Source: Streptomyces sp. NBC_00190
GTDB lineage: Bacteria > Actinomycetota > Actinomycetes > Streptomycetales > Streptomycetaceae
DNA: 64,000 bases
Direction of reading: 5' to 3'
Assembly: GCF_036203305.1 (NCBI RefSeq)
Contig: NZ_CP108131.1
Coordinates: 558,001-622,000 of the forward strand
The notes beneath the pieces were generated by a model, which saw nothing but the letters and a program-made list of their open reading frames with translations, was not told the DNA's origin and ran no database searches. A program made the position numbers and the translations under genes. Of this stretch, positions 53,324 through 61,555 are shown piece by piece (within the stretch, counting starts at the first letter, position 1; every line of letters begins with the position of its first letter).

Positions 53324-54379
53324 ATGAGACCGACCGAGCCGGTGGGCATAGTGACGGCCGGGCTGTGGCTGCCCGAGGGGCGGTCCCGCGCCTCGGACGC
53401 GGTCACCGCGGGGCGGTTGCGGCGGCGCGACGCGGCGGCCCTGGGCCATGAGAGCGTTCCGGACGCGGGGGCGGTCGCCCCGCCCGACGCCGCGGTCCTC
53501 GCGGCCCGCGGCGTACTGGACGCGGCGGGCCTGGAAGCCGGCGAGCTGGATGTGCTGGCGCACGCGTGGATGTACTACCAGGGGCACGACCTGTGGTCGC
53601 CCGCCCACTACGTCGCCCGCTGTCTCGACGCCCTGCGGGCCCTGCCGGTCGGCATCCAGCAGGTCTGCAACGGCGGCGCCGCCGCCATGGGGCTGGTGAT
53701 GGCGTGGCTCGCCTCGTCGGACCCGGCCCCCTCGGCGCCGCCGCGGCTGGGCCTGGTGACGACGGGAGACCGCTTCGCCGAGCCCGGCTTCGACCGCTGG
53801 GCGGGCGACTACGGAGTGGCGTACGGCGACGCGGGTACGGCCGTTCTGCTCCGTCGGCCTGCCGCGGACGGCGACGTGTTGCTGCTGCGGTCGGTCGCGA
53901 CGGTCGCGGACCCCCTGCTGGAGGAGATGCACCGCGGCACGGATCCCTTCTCGCCGGTCGCCCGCGGACATCGCGACCAGGTCGACATGCGCGCCACCAA
54001 GCGGGCCTACCTGCGCACTCACGGCACGCTGCCGTTCGCCGCTTCCAACCGCCGGGCCATTCGCACGGTCGTCGCACAGGCACTGGCCGACGGTGGCATG
54101 GACGGACGCGACCCGCGTCTGACCCATGTCGTGCTGCCCCGGTTCGGCGCCAAGACGCTGGCCGAGTCGTGGATCCCGGTCCTGGAGGAGCAAGTGGGAC
54201 GGGCGCAACTGCTCGACCTCGGCCGGGAGACCGGGCATCTGGGCGCGGGCGACGCGGTCGCGGGACTCGCCGACCTGGTGGCGCGGGGCCTGCCCGCACC
54301 CGGGTCCAGCGCCCTCGTCTTCAGCGCGGGGGCCGGCTTCACCTGGTCGTGCCTGCTGGTGGAGTCACCGGCGCGATGA
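53324..54379 (+). CDS. KAS III-like (FabH superfamily) enzyme
   Basis: 351 residues from the ATG at 53324; alternative ATG at 53300. The nucleophile Cys115 is in QQVCNGGAAAMGL. At the positions of the FabH His and Asn, the sequence reads VVLPRFGAKTLAESW and RETGHLGAGDAVAGLADL, so the PHQAN and GNTSAAS motifs are replaced (His to Arg, Asn to His). Such KAS III-like proteins in polyketide clusters may prime the chain or act as acyltransferases rather than condensing. It is divergent from the ACP gene and followed by a ketoreductase. Confidence 0.85.
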   Translation: MRPTEPVGIVTAGLWLPEGRSRASDAVTAGRLRRRDAAALGHESVPDAGAVAPPDAAVLAARGVLDAAGLEAGELDVLAHAWMYYQGHDLWSPAHYVARCLDALRALPVGIQQVCNGGAAAMGLVMAWLASSDPAPSAPPRLGLVTTGDRFAEPGFDRWAGDYGVAYGDAGTAVLLRRPAADGDVLLLRSVATVADPLLEEMHRGTDPFSPVARGHRDQVDMRATKRAYLRTHGTLPFAASNRRAIRTVVAQALADGGMDGRDPRLTHVVLPRFGAKTLAESWIPVLEEQVGRAQLLDLGRETGHLGAGDAVAGLADLVARGLPAPGSSALVFSAGAGFTWSCLLVESPAR

Positions 54380-54439
54380 CCTTCGCGCCGTTCACGAGAC
54401 CGGGCGGGAGCGCCCGGTGTCCCAGAAGGAGAGAAACAC

Positions 54440-55144
54440 ATGTCACGTTCCGTCTTCGTCACCGGCGGCAACAGGGGGATCGGTCTGGCCGTGGCGCGGG
54501 CCCTGGCCGCCGACGGCGACCGGGTCGCGGTCGGCCACCGGACCGGAACGCCCCCGGACGGATTCTGGGGGGTGCGCTGCGACGTGACGGACGACGCCTC
54601 GGTCAGGGCCGCGTTCGCCGCCGTCACGGAGGAACAGGGGCCCGTCGAGGTGCTGGTGGCCAATGCGGGTATCACCCGGGACACTCTGCTGCTGCGGATG
54701 GACGACGCCACGTTCGACGAGGTGCTGGAGACGAATCTGAAGGGCGTCTTCCGTACCGTGCGGGCCGCGGCGAGCGGCATGCTCGCCGCCCGCCGGGGCC
54801 GGATCGTGCTGGTGTCGTCCGCGCTGGGCTTCCTGGGCTCCCCGGGGCAGACCAACTACGCCGCGGCGAAGACCGCGCTGTTGGGCTTCGCGCGCTCGCT
54901 CGCCTGGGAACTGGGCTCCCGTGGCATCACCGTGAACCTGGTTGCGCCGGGGATCATCGACACGGACATGACGAGCGGGCTGACCGAGCGGCGCATGAAG
55001 CAGGTCATGGGGATGACTCCGCTCGGCCGGCCCGGTACGGCCGAAGAGGTCGCCGCGGCGGTCCGCTTCCTCGCCTCGGAGCAGGCCGGGTACGTGACCG
55101 GCGCGGTCCTGCCCGTGGGCGGCGGCATCGGCATGGGTATCTGA
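54440..55144 (+). CDS. FabG-like 3-oxoacyl-ACP reductase (ketoreductase)
   Basis: 234 residues of the SDR fold. NADPH site FVTGGNRGIGLAVARALA, NAGITRDTLLLRM, catalytic Ser-Tyr-Lys in VSSALGFLGSPGQTNYAAAK, and the C-terminal PGIIDTDMT...GYVTGAVLPVGGG. It reduces beta-ketoacyl-ACP. A GGAG ribosome site lies upstream of the ATG. With the KAS III-like gene it makes a two-gene plus-strand operon facing the ACP/KS/CLF run; both likely act on the same acyl chain. Confidence 0.93.
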   Translation: MSRSVFVTGGNRGIGLAVARALAADGDRVAVGHRTGTPPDGFWGVRCDVTDDASVRAAFAAVTEEQGPVEVLVANAGITRDTLLLRMDDATFDEVLETNLKGVFRTVRAAASGMLAARRGRIVLVSSALGFLGSPGQTNYAAAKTALLGFARSLAWELGSRGITVNLVAPGIIDTDMTSGLTERRMKQVMGMTPLGRPGTAEEVAAAVRFLASEQAGYVTGAVLPVGGGIGMGI

Positions 55145-55169
55145 GCCGTCCGTGGCGCTCATGTGTGCC

Positions 55170-55200
55170 CCTCCGCGGCCGTCTCGGGCGGCCGCGGAGG
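55170..55200. terminator. Perfect 12-bp hairpin between ketoreductase and response regulator genes
   Basis: Arms 55170-55181 and 55189-55200 (CCTCCGCGGCCG and its exact complement) with a 7-base loop, 26 bases past the ketoreductase stop and in the gap to the converging regulator. Confidence 0.75.
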
Positions 55201-55280
55201 TGGTACGAACCGTCCCGCGTCACCGGCGTCGTCGCCTGGCCCGGGGTGCGGACGTACTGCTGCCGGTGCCCGGCCCGGAT

Positions 55281-56006
55281 CTACCGCAGGACGGCGCCCG
55301 GCAGGCTGTGCGGGCCCCGGAGTACGACGTCGGGCAGGCTGCGGGCGTCCCGTAGTCCGCGAGGGGCGGTCACGGGAGGAGCGATCAGACCGCGCTGCAC
55401 CGCCTTGTTGGCCGCCTCCACCCGGGACCCCGCGTCCAGCTTGTCGAAGATGTTTCGCATATGGCGTTTCACGGTGCCCTCGGCGATGTCGAGTCGGCGT
55501 GCGATGCGGTAGTTGCTCAGTCCGCTGGCTGCGAGCTCCATGACCTGCGTCTCGCGGACCGAGAGCGGCGCGATGTCCGCGGGTGCGGGAGCGGCCAGAC
55601 TCCGGGCGGAGAGCGAGATGGTGACCCGGCTGCCGCCGGCGCACACGTCGCGCACCGTGCCGGCCAGAGACTGGTGGCTCACGGTCTTGTGCAGGAACCC
55701 CCGGATGCCGAGCGGCAGCAGCGACTGGACCAGCCCCGGGTCGTCATGCATGGTCAGCACCATGACCTGGGTCTCCGGCGCGGCCTGGCGCAGGTGCCGG
55801 ACGGTGGCGGCCGGGTCCTGGTTGCCGGGCATTTCGATGTCCAGGAGGAGTACGTGGGGCCGGAGTTCGGCGGCCAGGCGCACGGTCTCGGCGGCGTTGC
55901 CGGCCACGGCCACCACGTCGAAGTCCTCCTCCGCGTCGAGGAGTTCCGCCAGCGCGTCACGCAGCAGGGTGTGGTCGTCGGCTATCAGGATGCGAATGAG
56001 TTCCAT
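55281..56006 (-). CDS. LuxR/NarL family response regulator
   Basis: 241 residues from the ATG at 56006 (GGGGGAGAC upstream). Receiver with Asp56 in LLLDIEMPG, Thr in VLTMHDD and Lys in GFLHKTVS; LuxR HTH LSVRETQVMELAASGLSNYR followed by IARRLDIAEGTVKRHMRNIF (about 155-205). It overlaps the kinase gene upstream by 22 bases. Its position between the biosynthetic and regulatory blocks suggests pathway control. Confidence 0.93.
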   Translation of the reverse strand: MELIRILIADDHTLLRDALAELLDAEEDFDVVAVAGNAAETVRLAAELRPHVLLLDIEMPGNQDPAATVRHLRQAAPETQVMVLTMHDDPGLVQSLLPLGIRGFLHKTVSHQSLAGTVRDVCAGGSRVTISLSARSLAAPAPADIAPLSVRETQVMELAASGLSNYRIARRLDIAEGTVKRHMRNIFDKLDAGSRVEAANKAVQRGLIAPPVTAPRGLRDARSLPDVVLRGPHSLPGAVLR

Positions 56007-57163
56007 GTCTCCCCCGGATGCGGCCCGTGGCCGGTGGTCAGCGGCACCCACAGCAACAGCCGGGTGCCCTTTCGCGGAGCGCTGAGCAGCAGGCAGCGCC
56101 CGCCCATCTGTGTCACCCGCTCACGCATGGCCGTCAGTCCGCCTCGGTGTTCGCGGCGGGTGTCGGGGTGGAAGCCCCGCCCGTCGTCGGTGGCCTGGAC
56201 GTCGACGCGGTGGTGTGAGATCCGTAAGCCGATCGTGACGGCCTGCGGATCAGCGTGGGTGAAGGAGTTGCGCAGGAATTCCCCGACGACGAGGACGATC
56301 TCCCGGCGGTGGGCGGGCGGCACCCGCGACTCGTCACCCTCCACCGTCAGCCGCACGGGAACTCCGGCCAGGTTGAGCCGGTCCGCGTGGCGGCGCAGCG
56401 ATTCCTCGAGGCCGTCCTGCGCGGCGCTGCGGGTTTCGCGCAGTCCGGTCACCAGGCGGCGCGTCAGGTCGGTGGCCTCCCGCAGCGCGTCCTGGACCGC
56501 CGCGAGGTGCCGCTGCGTTCCCGGATCGTCCGAGCCCGCGGTCCGGGTCTTGAGCTGGTGGAGCTCCAGGTGGCGGAAGGCCAGGGCCAGGCTGCCGCCC
56601 AGGTGGTCGTGGACGTCGCGGGCCAGGCGGCCGCAGCAGTCGTCGCCGGGCGCAGGTCGGTGCGCCCGCAGCCGGGTCTCGTAGCCGTGGGCCGCGGCCC
56701 GGGTGTGGCGGGCGGACACCCGGCGCACGATGTCCGCCGCATGTTCGGCGTCCGGCTCCCGGCCCGCCGCGTCCACCGTCGCGACGAGTGCGTCCGTGAG
56801 CCGGTCCATGGCGGACAGGCAGCCGGCGAGCCCGAGGTCCGCGGCGGCCCATCGGGCGCCGAGCTCGCGGAAGGACGCCTCCGCGGGTGCGTGGTCCAGG
56901 TGTCCGGGCGTCCGGGGCCGGGCGGTCGCGTCGAGGGCGCGGGCGCACTCCGCGAGGAGCAGTGCGGCCCGGGCGCGGGTGTCCCGCCACAGTTCCGGGA
57001 GGTCCACGAGCGGATGGCCCTCGGCCGTCAGGGCGTCCGCGTAGCGGGCCAGGACGTCGGCGGCGGCTCTCCTCAGGCGGGGGCCGGGCCGGTCCGGGGC
57101 CGGATCCGCGCGGTCCGCCGTACGGTGCGCGTCGTCATGTTCCGGCGCAGAGATGTCTCCCAC
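55985..57163 (-). CDS. Soluble NarL-type histidine kinase
   Basis: 392 residues from the GTG at 57163, five bases after GGGGAGG. No membrane helices: residues 1-180 form a helical sensor of unknown type. Histidine motif ARDVHDHLGGSLALAFRHLE (His195), HATPase_c with VLVVGEFLRNSFTHADPQAV and DDGRGFHPDTRREHRGGLTA. It is the HisKA_3 kinase for the response regulator downstream, translationally overlapped with it. A cytosolic signal is likely. Confidence 0.9.
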   Translation of the reverse strand: MGDISAPEHDDAHRTADRADPAPDRPGPRLRRAAADVLARYADALTAEGHPLVDLPELWRDTRARAALLLAECARALDATARPRTPGHLDHAPAEASFRELGARWAAADLGLAGCLSAMDRLTDALVATVDAAGREPDAEHAADIVRRVSARHTRAAAHGYETRLRAHRPAPGDDCCGRLARDVHDHLGGSLALAFRHLELHQLKTRTAGSDDPGTQRHLAAVQDALREATDLTRRLVTGLRETRSAAQDGLEESLRRHADRLNLAGVPVRLTVEGDESRVPPAHRREIVLVVGEFLRNSFTHADPQAVTIGLRISHHRVDVQATDDGRGFHPDTRREHRGGLTAMRERVTQMGGRCLLLSAPRKGTRLLLWVPLTTGHGPHPGETWNSFAS

Positions 57164-57340
57164 CCAAGCCTCCCCGAATCGGGCCCCCGTGCCGACCCGC
57201 CGACTGTTGACGGCTGCCGGCACACACCCGCTTGTTCATCTCAGCTAACGATCCGACCGTAGGTGCGGGCCTGCGACCTGTCAACTACGATGGGGCGCCG
57301 TCACCCTGCTGGTTCACGCTGGCGGACAGAAGGAGTGTTG

Positions 57341-57820
57341 ATGCCCCCCTTGGCCGACAAGGTCGACAAACTCTTCAGGACCATCCGCACCAACGGCCGG
57401 GAGTACACCTACGAGGAGGTCGCGCGTGGCTGCAGCCAGCTGAGCGGCGGCACGTTCTCCAAGACGTACGTCTGGCAGCTGCGCACCGGACAGCGCGACA
57501 ACCCCACCAAGCGGCATCTGGAGGCGCTGGCGGCGTTCTTCCGTGTGCCCGCCGCGTACTTCTTCGACGACGACACCGCCGAGCGGGTCGACGCGCAGCT
57601 CGCCATTGCCTCGGCGATGGGCAACGCCGAGGTCCGTGACATCGCCCTGCGGGCCATGAGCATGGACGACTCCGGCCGCAAGCATCTGGCGCGCATCATC
57701 CGCGAGGTCAGTCTGCTGCACTCGGCGGCCTCCGCCCGCGGGCAGGCGGGCCGCGCCGACGGGCGGGCTGACGAGCCGGGGGACAGAGAAGCCGACGGCA
57801 CTGCGGGCGCCGGGGAATAG
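57341..57820 (+). CDS. XRE-family transcriptional regulator
   Basis: 159 residues from the ATG at 57341 with GGAG upstream. HTH-3 domain (about 5-72): EYTYEEVARGCSQLSGGTFS KTYVWQLRTGQRDNPTKRHL. The tail (about 75-159) is basic and low-complexity. First gene of a three-gene run with an ImmA/IrrE-like protease and a MAB_1171c-type membrane protein, a set seen repeatedly in actinomycetes. In Bacillus ImmR/ImmA, the protease cleaves the XRE repressor; an analogous switch is inferred here. Confidence 0.9.
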   Translation: MPPLADKVDKLFRTIRTNGREYTYEEVARGCSQLSGGTFSKTYVWQLRTGQRDNPTKRHLEALAAFFRVPAAYFFDDDTAERVDAQLAIASAMGNAEVRDIALRAMSMDDSGRKHLARIIREVSLLHSAASARGQAGRADGRADEPGDREADGTAGAGE

Positions 57821-57827
57821 ACCGCCG

Positions 57828-58373
57828 ATGCGATTCCTACAGCGACGTCGGCGCCGGTCCGGCCTCCAGGCGCTGCGCCGGGAGAGCCGGCAGCGGCTGG
57901 CCTCCTTCGGGCTGCCCGAGTCCTACGACCTCATGACCCTGTGCGACCACCTCAGCGGCTCCCGGGGCCGGCCCATCCATCTGCTGCCCATGCCCCTGGA
58001 CGCGTCCGGTCCGTGCGGGCTGTGGCTGGCCTTCTCGGACGCCGACTACGTCGTCTACGAGCAGCACACCAGCCGGCACCACCAGGAGCACATCATCGCC
58101 CACGAGCTGGCGCACATGCTGTGCGGCCACCGCAGCGGAACCGCGGACTCGCCGGCCGTCGCCACGCTCTTCCCGGACCTCGACCCGTCGCTCGTGCAGG
58201 ACCTGCTGTGCCGGGACAACTACTCCGACACCCAGGAGCGGGAGGCGGAGGTGATGGCGTTCCTCCTCGGTGAAGGCCTGCGCTCGCAGCAAGGCACGGC
58301 AGCCGCCGAGACGGACGGGGTACTCGGCCGCATCCAGGGCTCGCTCGACTGGCGCCGCCGGGACCGGACATGA
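57828..58373 (+). CDS. ImmA/IrrE-like metallopeptidase
   Basis: 181 residues. Zinc-protease motif AHELAHMLCGH with His92-Glu93-x-x-His96 (IIAHELAHML). It follows the XRE gene by seven bases and overlaps the next gene by four (ATGA). The likely job is regulated cleavage of the upstream XRE protein. Confidence 0.88.
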   Translation: MRFLQRRRRRSGLQALRRESRQRLASFGLPESYDLMTLCDHLSGSRGRPIHLLPMPLDASGPCGLWLAFSDADYVVYEQHTSRHHQEHIIAHELAHMLCGHRSGTADSPAVATLFPDLDPSLVQDLLCRDNYSDTQEREAEVMAFLLGEGLRSQQGTAAAETDGVLGRIQGSLDWRRRDRT

Positions 58374-59554
58374 ACAGTGTCCGCTACCCGCTGGGCGCGC
58401 TGGTCTGCTGGCTGGCGTTCGCCCGCACCCTCCCGCCGGTCCTGCGGCGCGGACCGCAGCCGGCGCTCGTCGCCCTGTGCGCGTCGTTCGGCTGCCAGGG
58501 CATGTACCTCGCCATGTCGACCCCCAGCCACCTGACCGGAAAGCTCTTCGGCACGGTCACCTGGTACAACGTCTCCGTCCAGATGTGGATCATCGCGGCG
58601 ATCGCCTGCCAGCAGGTGCTGCTCATCCACTGGCTGCACCCGCGGGAGGAGGCCCGCGTCCGCGCGCGCCGCCGGCTTGCCCTGATGGCCTGTGTGCCGT
58701 TGGCGATGGCCGTCCTCTTCGAGCTGGCCGTGCTGCACGGACCTCCCCGGAACAATTTCGTACACCCGCGGGAGCAGCCGTACTTCGTGGCCTACCAGGT
58801 CGTCTACCTCACGGCCTTCGCCCTCGGAAAGGCCGTGGTGGCGAAGGCGTGCTGGTTCTACGCCCGGCTGACCGAGGACGTCTGGGTACGGCGTGGACTG
58901 CGGACGGCGGCGGTCGGCGCGTGCCTCGACCTCGTCTACTCCCTGGGGCGGTTCGCGGACGTGTTCCTCGTGCACCGCGGATGGGACCCGTCCGCCTGGG
59001 CGGACGTCACGCGGACCTGTCTGACGGTGGGGCTGACCCTGAACACCGTCGGATGGACGGCGCCGTTGTGGGGCTCGCGGGTGCGGGCGGTACAGGCCTG
59101 GTGGGCCGACTACCGCCGCTTCCGCCGGCTGCGCCCGCTCTGGTACGCCCTGTACCGGGCCCACCCCGAGACGTCCCTGCAGCCCGCTCCCCGCAGCGAT
59201 CTCTTCGCCCTGTGGGACCTGCGTTTCCGCCTGCACCGGCGGGTGATCGAGATCAGGGACGGCTGCCTTGCCCTGGGCGGGCAGGTTGCCCCCGGACTGG
59301 CCCCCGCCCCGGGGCCGGACGGGAGCGAGGAGGAGCGGGCGCGGTGGGAGGCGGCGCGCATCGCGGCCGCCCTTGCCGCGCGGCCCGGGCGGGACGGGAG
59401 GGGGGACCGGGTGGACGACGCCGGCCCCGTGTCGGTGATGAGCCCGGGCGACCTGGACTTCTCCGCCGACGTGCGGTGGCTGGTCCAGGTCTCCCAGGCC
59501 TTCGCCTCCGCTCCGGTCGCGCGGCCGGAGCCCGACCGCGCGACCGTCCCGTAA
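58370..59554 (+). CDS. MAB_1171c-type membrane protein
   Basis: 394 residues. About seven predicted membrane helices from residue 5 to 235 (ALVCWLAFARTLPPVL, then LVALCASFGCQGMYLA, and so on), followed by a soluble helical domain (about 245-394) with YALYRAHPETSLQPAPRSDL FALWDLRF and DLDFSADVRWLVQVSQAFAS. This fits the MAB_1171c family, described as putative transporters. Its translational coupling to the ImmA gene suggests a sensor or ligand-transport partner of the protease/repressor switch. Confidence 0.88.
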   Translation: MNSVRYPLGALVCWLAFARTLPPVLRRGPQPALVALCASFGCQGMYLAMSTPSHLTGKLFGTVTWYNVSVQMWIIAAIACQQVLLIHWLHPREEARVRARRRLALMACVPLAMAVLFELAVLHGPPRNNFVHPREQPYFVAYQVVYLTAFALGKAVVAKACWFYARLTEDVWVRRGLRTAAVGACLDLVYSLGRFADVFLVHRGWDPSAWADVTRTCLTVGLTLNTVGWTAPLWGSRVRAVQAWWADYRRFRRLRPLWYALYRAHPETSLQPAPRSDLFALWDLRFRLHRRVIEIRDGCLALGGQVAPGLAPAPGPDGSEEERARWEAARIAAALAARPGRDGRGDRVDDAGPVSVMSPGDLDFSADVRWLVQVSQAFASAPVARPEPDRATVP

Positions 59555-59560
59555 CCGTCC

Positions 59561-60403
59561 TCAGTCGGCGAACGCCGTGGGAGCGAGGCCCTGGCCCGCA
59601 CCGGGCACGACGAAGACGCTGCCCGCGAGCGGTTCGTCGTGCTCGGGCGCACGCCGCGCCGTGGTGACGTAGAGGTCGGTCAGGTCCGTCCCGCCGAAGC
59701 CGCACGCCGTGGTGAGCGCGGCGGGGAAGCGGATCTCCCGGTCGAGCGTGCCCCGGGGCGTGTAGCGGCGGACCGCGCCGCCACGGAAGAGGGCCACCCA
59801 CACGCCGCCGTCGGTGTCGACGCACAGACCGTCGGGCACACCGGCCGTGCCGGTCAGTTCGGCGAACGGACGCGGGCCGGTTGCCTCCCCCGTGGACAGG
59901 TCGTAGTCGAGCACGTCGATACGGCACGTGGGGGTGTCGACGAAGTACATCCGGCGGCCGTCCGGGCTCCAGGCGATGCCGTTGCTCAGGCGGGCACCCG
60001 AGAGGGCGCGGTGCGTCACGCCCTGGGCGGATACGCGGCCCAGCCAGCCCGGGGCGGACGGGCCGGCCATCGTGCCGACCCAGAGGCGGCCCAGCCCGTC
60101 GACACCCGCGTCGTTGCCCCGTACCCCTTCTGCCGACCAGTCGGCGAGCGGGCGCAGCGACCCGTCGGGCTCGCACACCGCCACACCGTCGCGCATGCTG
60201 AGCACCAGGCCGCCGCCGGCCCGGGGCTTGGCGGCGGCGACGGGCTGTTCGAAGCGCAGGACCGCGTCGGTGCCGTCCGCGGGGCACAGCCGGTGCACCT
60301 CGCTGCGGTTCATGTCGACCCACAGCAGCGTTCCGTCGGCCGTGTCCCAGGTCGGGCATTCGGCGAAGGCAGCCACCGCGCGCAGCACCACCTCCACGCT
60401 CAC
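59561..60403 (-). CDS. SMP-30/gluconolactonase-type protein
   Basis: 280 residues from a GTG that overlaps the upstream DUF1611 stop (GTGA); the longer frame is not conserved. Six-bladed propeller: FAECPTWDTADGTLLWVDMN (metal Glu), GNDAGVDGLGRLWVGTMAGP, LSNGIAWSPDGRRMYFVDT and VPDGLCVDTDGGVWVALFRG. Metal-dependent lactone hydrolases belong here. In a cluster with an AfsA-type butenolide enzyme, a lactone-processing or -degrading role is a reasonable inference. Confidence 0.9.
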   Translation of the reverse strand: MSVEVVLRAVAAFAECPTWDTADGTLLWVDMNRSEVHRLCPADGTDAVLRFEQPVAAAKPRAGGGLVLSMRDGVAVCEPDGSLRPLADWSAEGVRGNDAGVDGLGRLWVGTMAGPSAPGWLGRVSAQGVTHRALSGARLSNGIAWSPDGRRMYFVDTPTCRIDVLDYDLSTGEATGPRPFAELTGTAGVPDGLCVDTDGGVWVALFRGGAVRRYTPRGTLDREIRFPAALTTACGFGGTDLTDLYVTTARRAPEHDEPLAGSVFVVPGAGQGLAPTAFAD

Positions 60404-61542
60404 CGCACGGCCCCCGCCAGACCGGCTCCCGCCCAGCCGGCCCCCGCCCGGCCGCTGTCCTGCGCTGCGGACCCGGACCACACGGCCTCGGCCGCGTCCA
60501 GCAGGACCGCCGCACCGTCACCGTCGAGGACGTCGGCGACCGGGAGTCCCAGATGGCGGAGCCTGCGCACGCTGTCCCGGCCGCGGGTGGCAATGGCCAC
60601 GACGGGGGCGCCGCCGAGGGCTTCGATCATACGGATCTCCGTCTCCAGGTCGGCGAGGGGCAGATGGTCCCAGTGGTAGCGCGAGACGCGCTCGGCGTCG
60701 TGCGCGAAGACGACCGCGTCGGGCTGCGAACCCTGAAGGATCGCACTGGCCAGGCCGCCGAACGCCGGGTGCATGACGGACGCCTGACCCTTGATGATCA
60801 GTAGATCGTGGCGGGGGTCGGCCTGCTGGACCAGATGCTCGACCAGGCCCGCCGCCTGGAACACCGGGGTCCGGTCGATGATCGCGCCTTCGGTGCATCC
60901 GGCGAGCAGACAGGTCTGGCCGGTGCCCACGTAGCCGGAGTCGATGTCACGGGAAAGGGCTTCCCGGTGTATCTGGAGAGCGGTGGTGCGCTTTCCGACG
61001 ACACAGTCGCTGCCGGCGACATGAATCAGTTTGGCGCGCCTCCTGTGAACCCGTCCGGAATACTTGGGAAGCACATCGTGCGGACGTCTCACGTCGACAA
61101 TGCGCTGCCCTTCCGAGAGCATCCCGGCAAGTTCCGTGCCGAGCAGCTGCACATGGAGACAGGAAATGACGTGAAGACCACTGCGAACGGCGGTGTGTAT
61201 CTCGTCCCACCAGAAATCGGGCAGGTCGCCCGGATCTCTCGGCGTGTGCAGGAACTTGCCGTCCAGCGACTCACCGAAATCGGACTCGGTCAGCGCCACC
61301 ACCAGCGCCTCGGGGCCGTATTTCATGGCCTCGGCGACGGACCCGACGACCGGGATGTCGGTTCCCGGCAGTACAGATGCCGAGGTCGGGTGGGGGTGGG
61401 AGCGGTCGACGACCGCGACGGGGCGGAGCACCGTACTGTGCCGGATCACCCCCTGGACTGTCTTTCCCTCAGGATGGGCGAATACTCCGTCGGCGAACAG
61501 AACGGCAGGGAGCGGCAATTGCGAAAACTCTGAAAGAAGCAC
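60400..61542 (-). CDS. DUF1611 (DgcN-like) P-loop acyltransferase
   Basis: 380 residues. N-terminal Rossmann-like part (AVLFADGVFAHPEGKTVQGV) and C-terminal P-loop domain with VAGSDCVVGKRTTALQIHRE, GYVGTGQTCLLAG and HDLLIIKGQASVMHPAFGG. DUF1611 includes DgcN, a D-glutamate N-acetyltransferase; other members are unassigned. It is translationally coupled to the SMP-30 gene and lies 14 bases from the monooxygenase gene upstream, so it is probably part of a tailoring operon. Possible N-acylation of an amino acid building block. Confidence 0.85.
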   Translation of the reverse strand: MLLSEFSQLPLPAVLFADGVFAHPEGKTVQGVIRHSTVLRPVAVVDRSHPHPTSASVLPGTDIPVVGSVAEAMKYGPEALVVALTESDFGESLDGKFLHTPRDPGDLPDFWWDEIHTAVRSGLHVISCLHVQLLGTELAGMLSEGQRIVDVRRPHDVLPKYSGRVHRRRAKLIHVAGSDCVVGKRTTALQIHREALSRDIDSGYVGTGQTCLLAGCTEGAIIDRTPVFQAAGLVEHLVQQADPRHDLLIIKGQASVMHPAFGGLASAILQGSQPDAVVFAHDAERVSRYHWDHLPLADLETEIRMIEALGGAPVVAIATRGRDSVRRLRHLGLPVADVLDGDGAAVLLDAAEAVWSGSAAQDSGRAGAGWAGAGLAGAVR

Positions 61543-61555
61543 CGTGTCATCCTAA

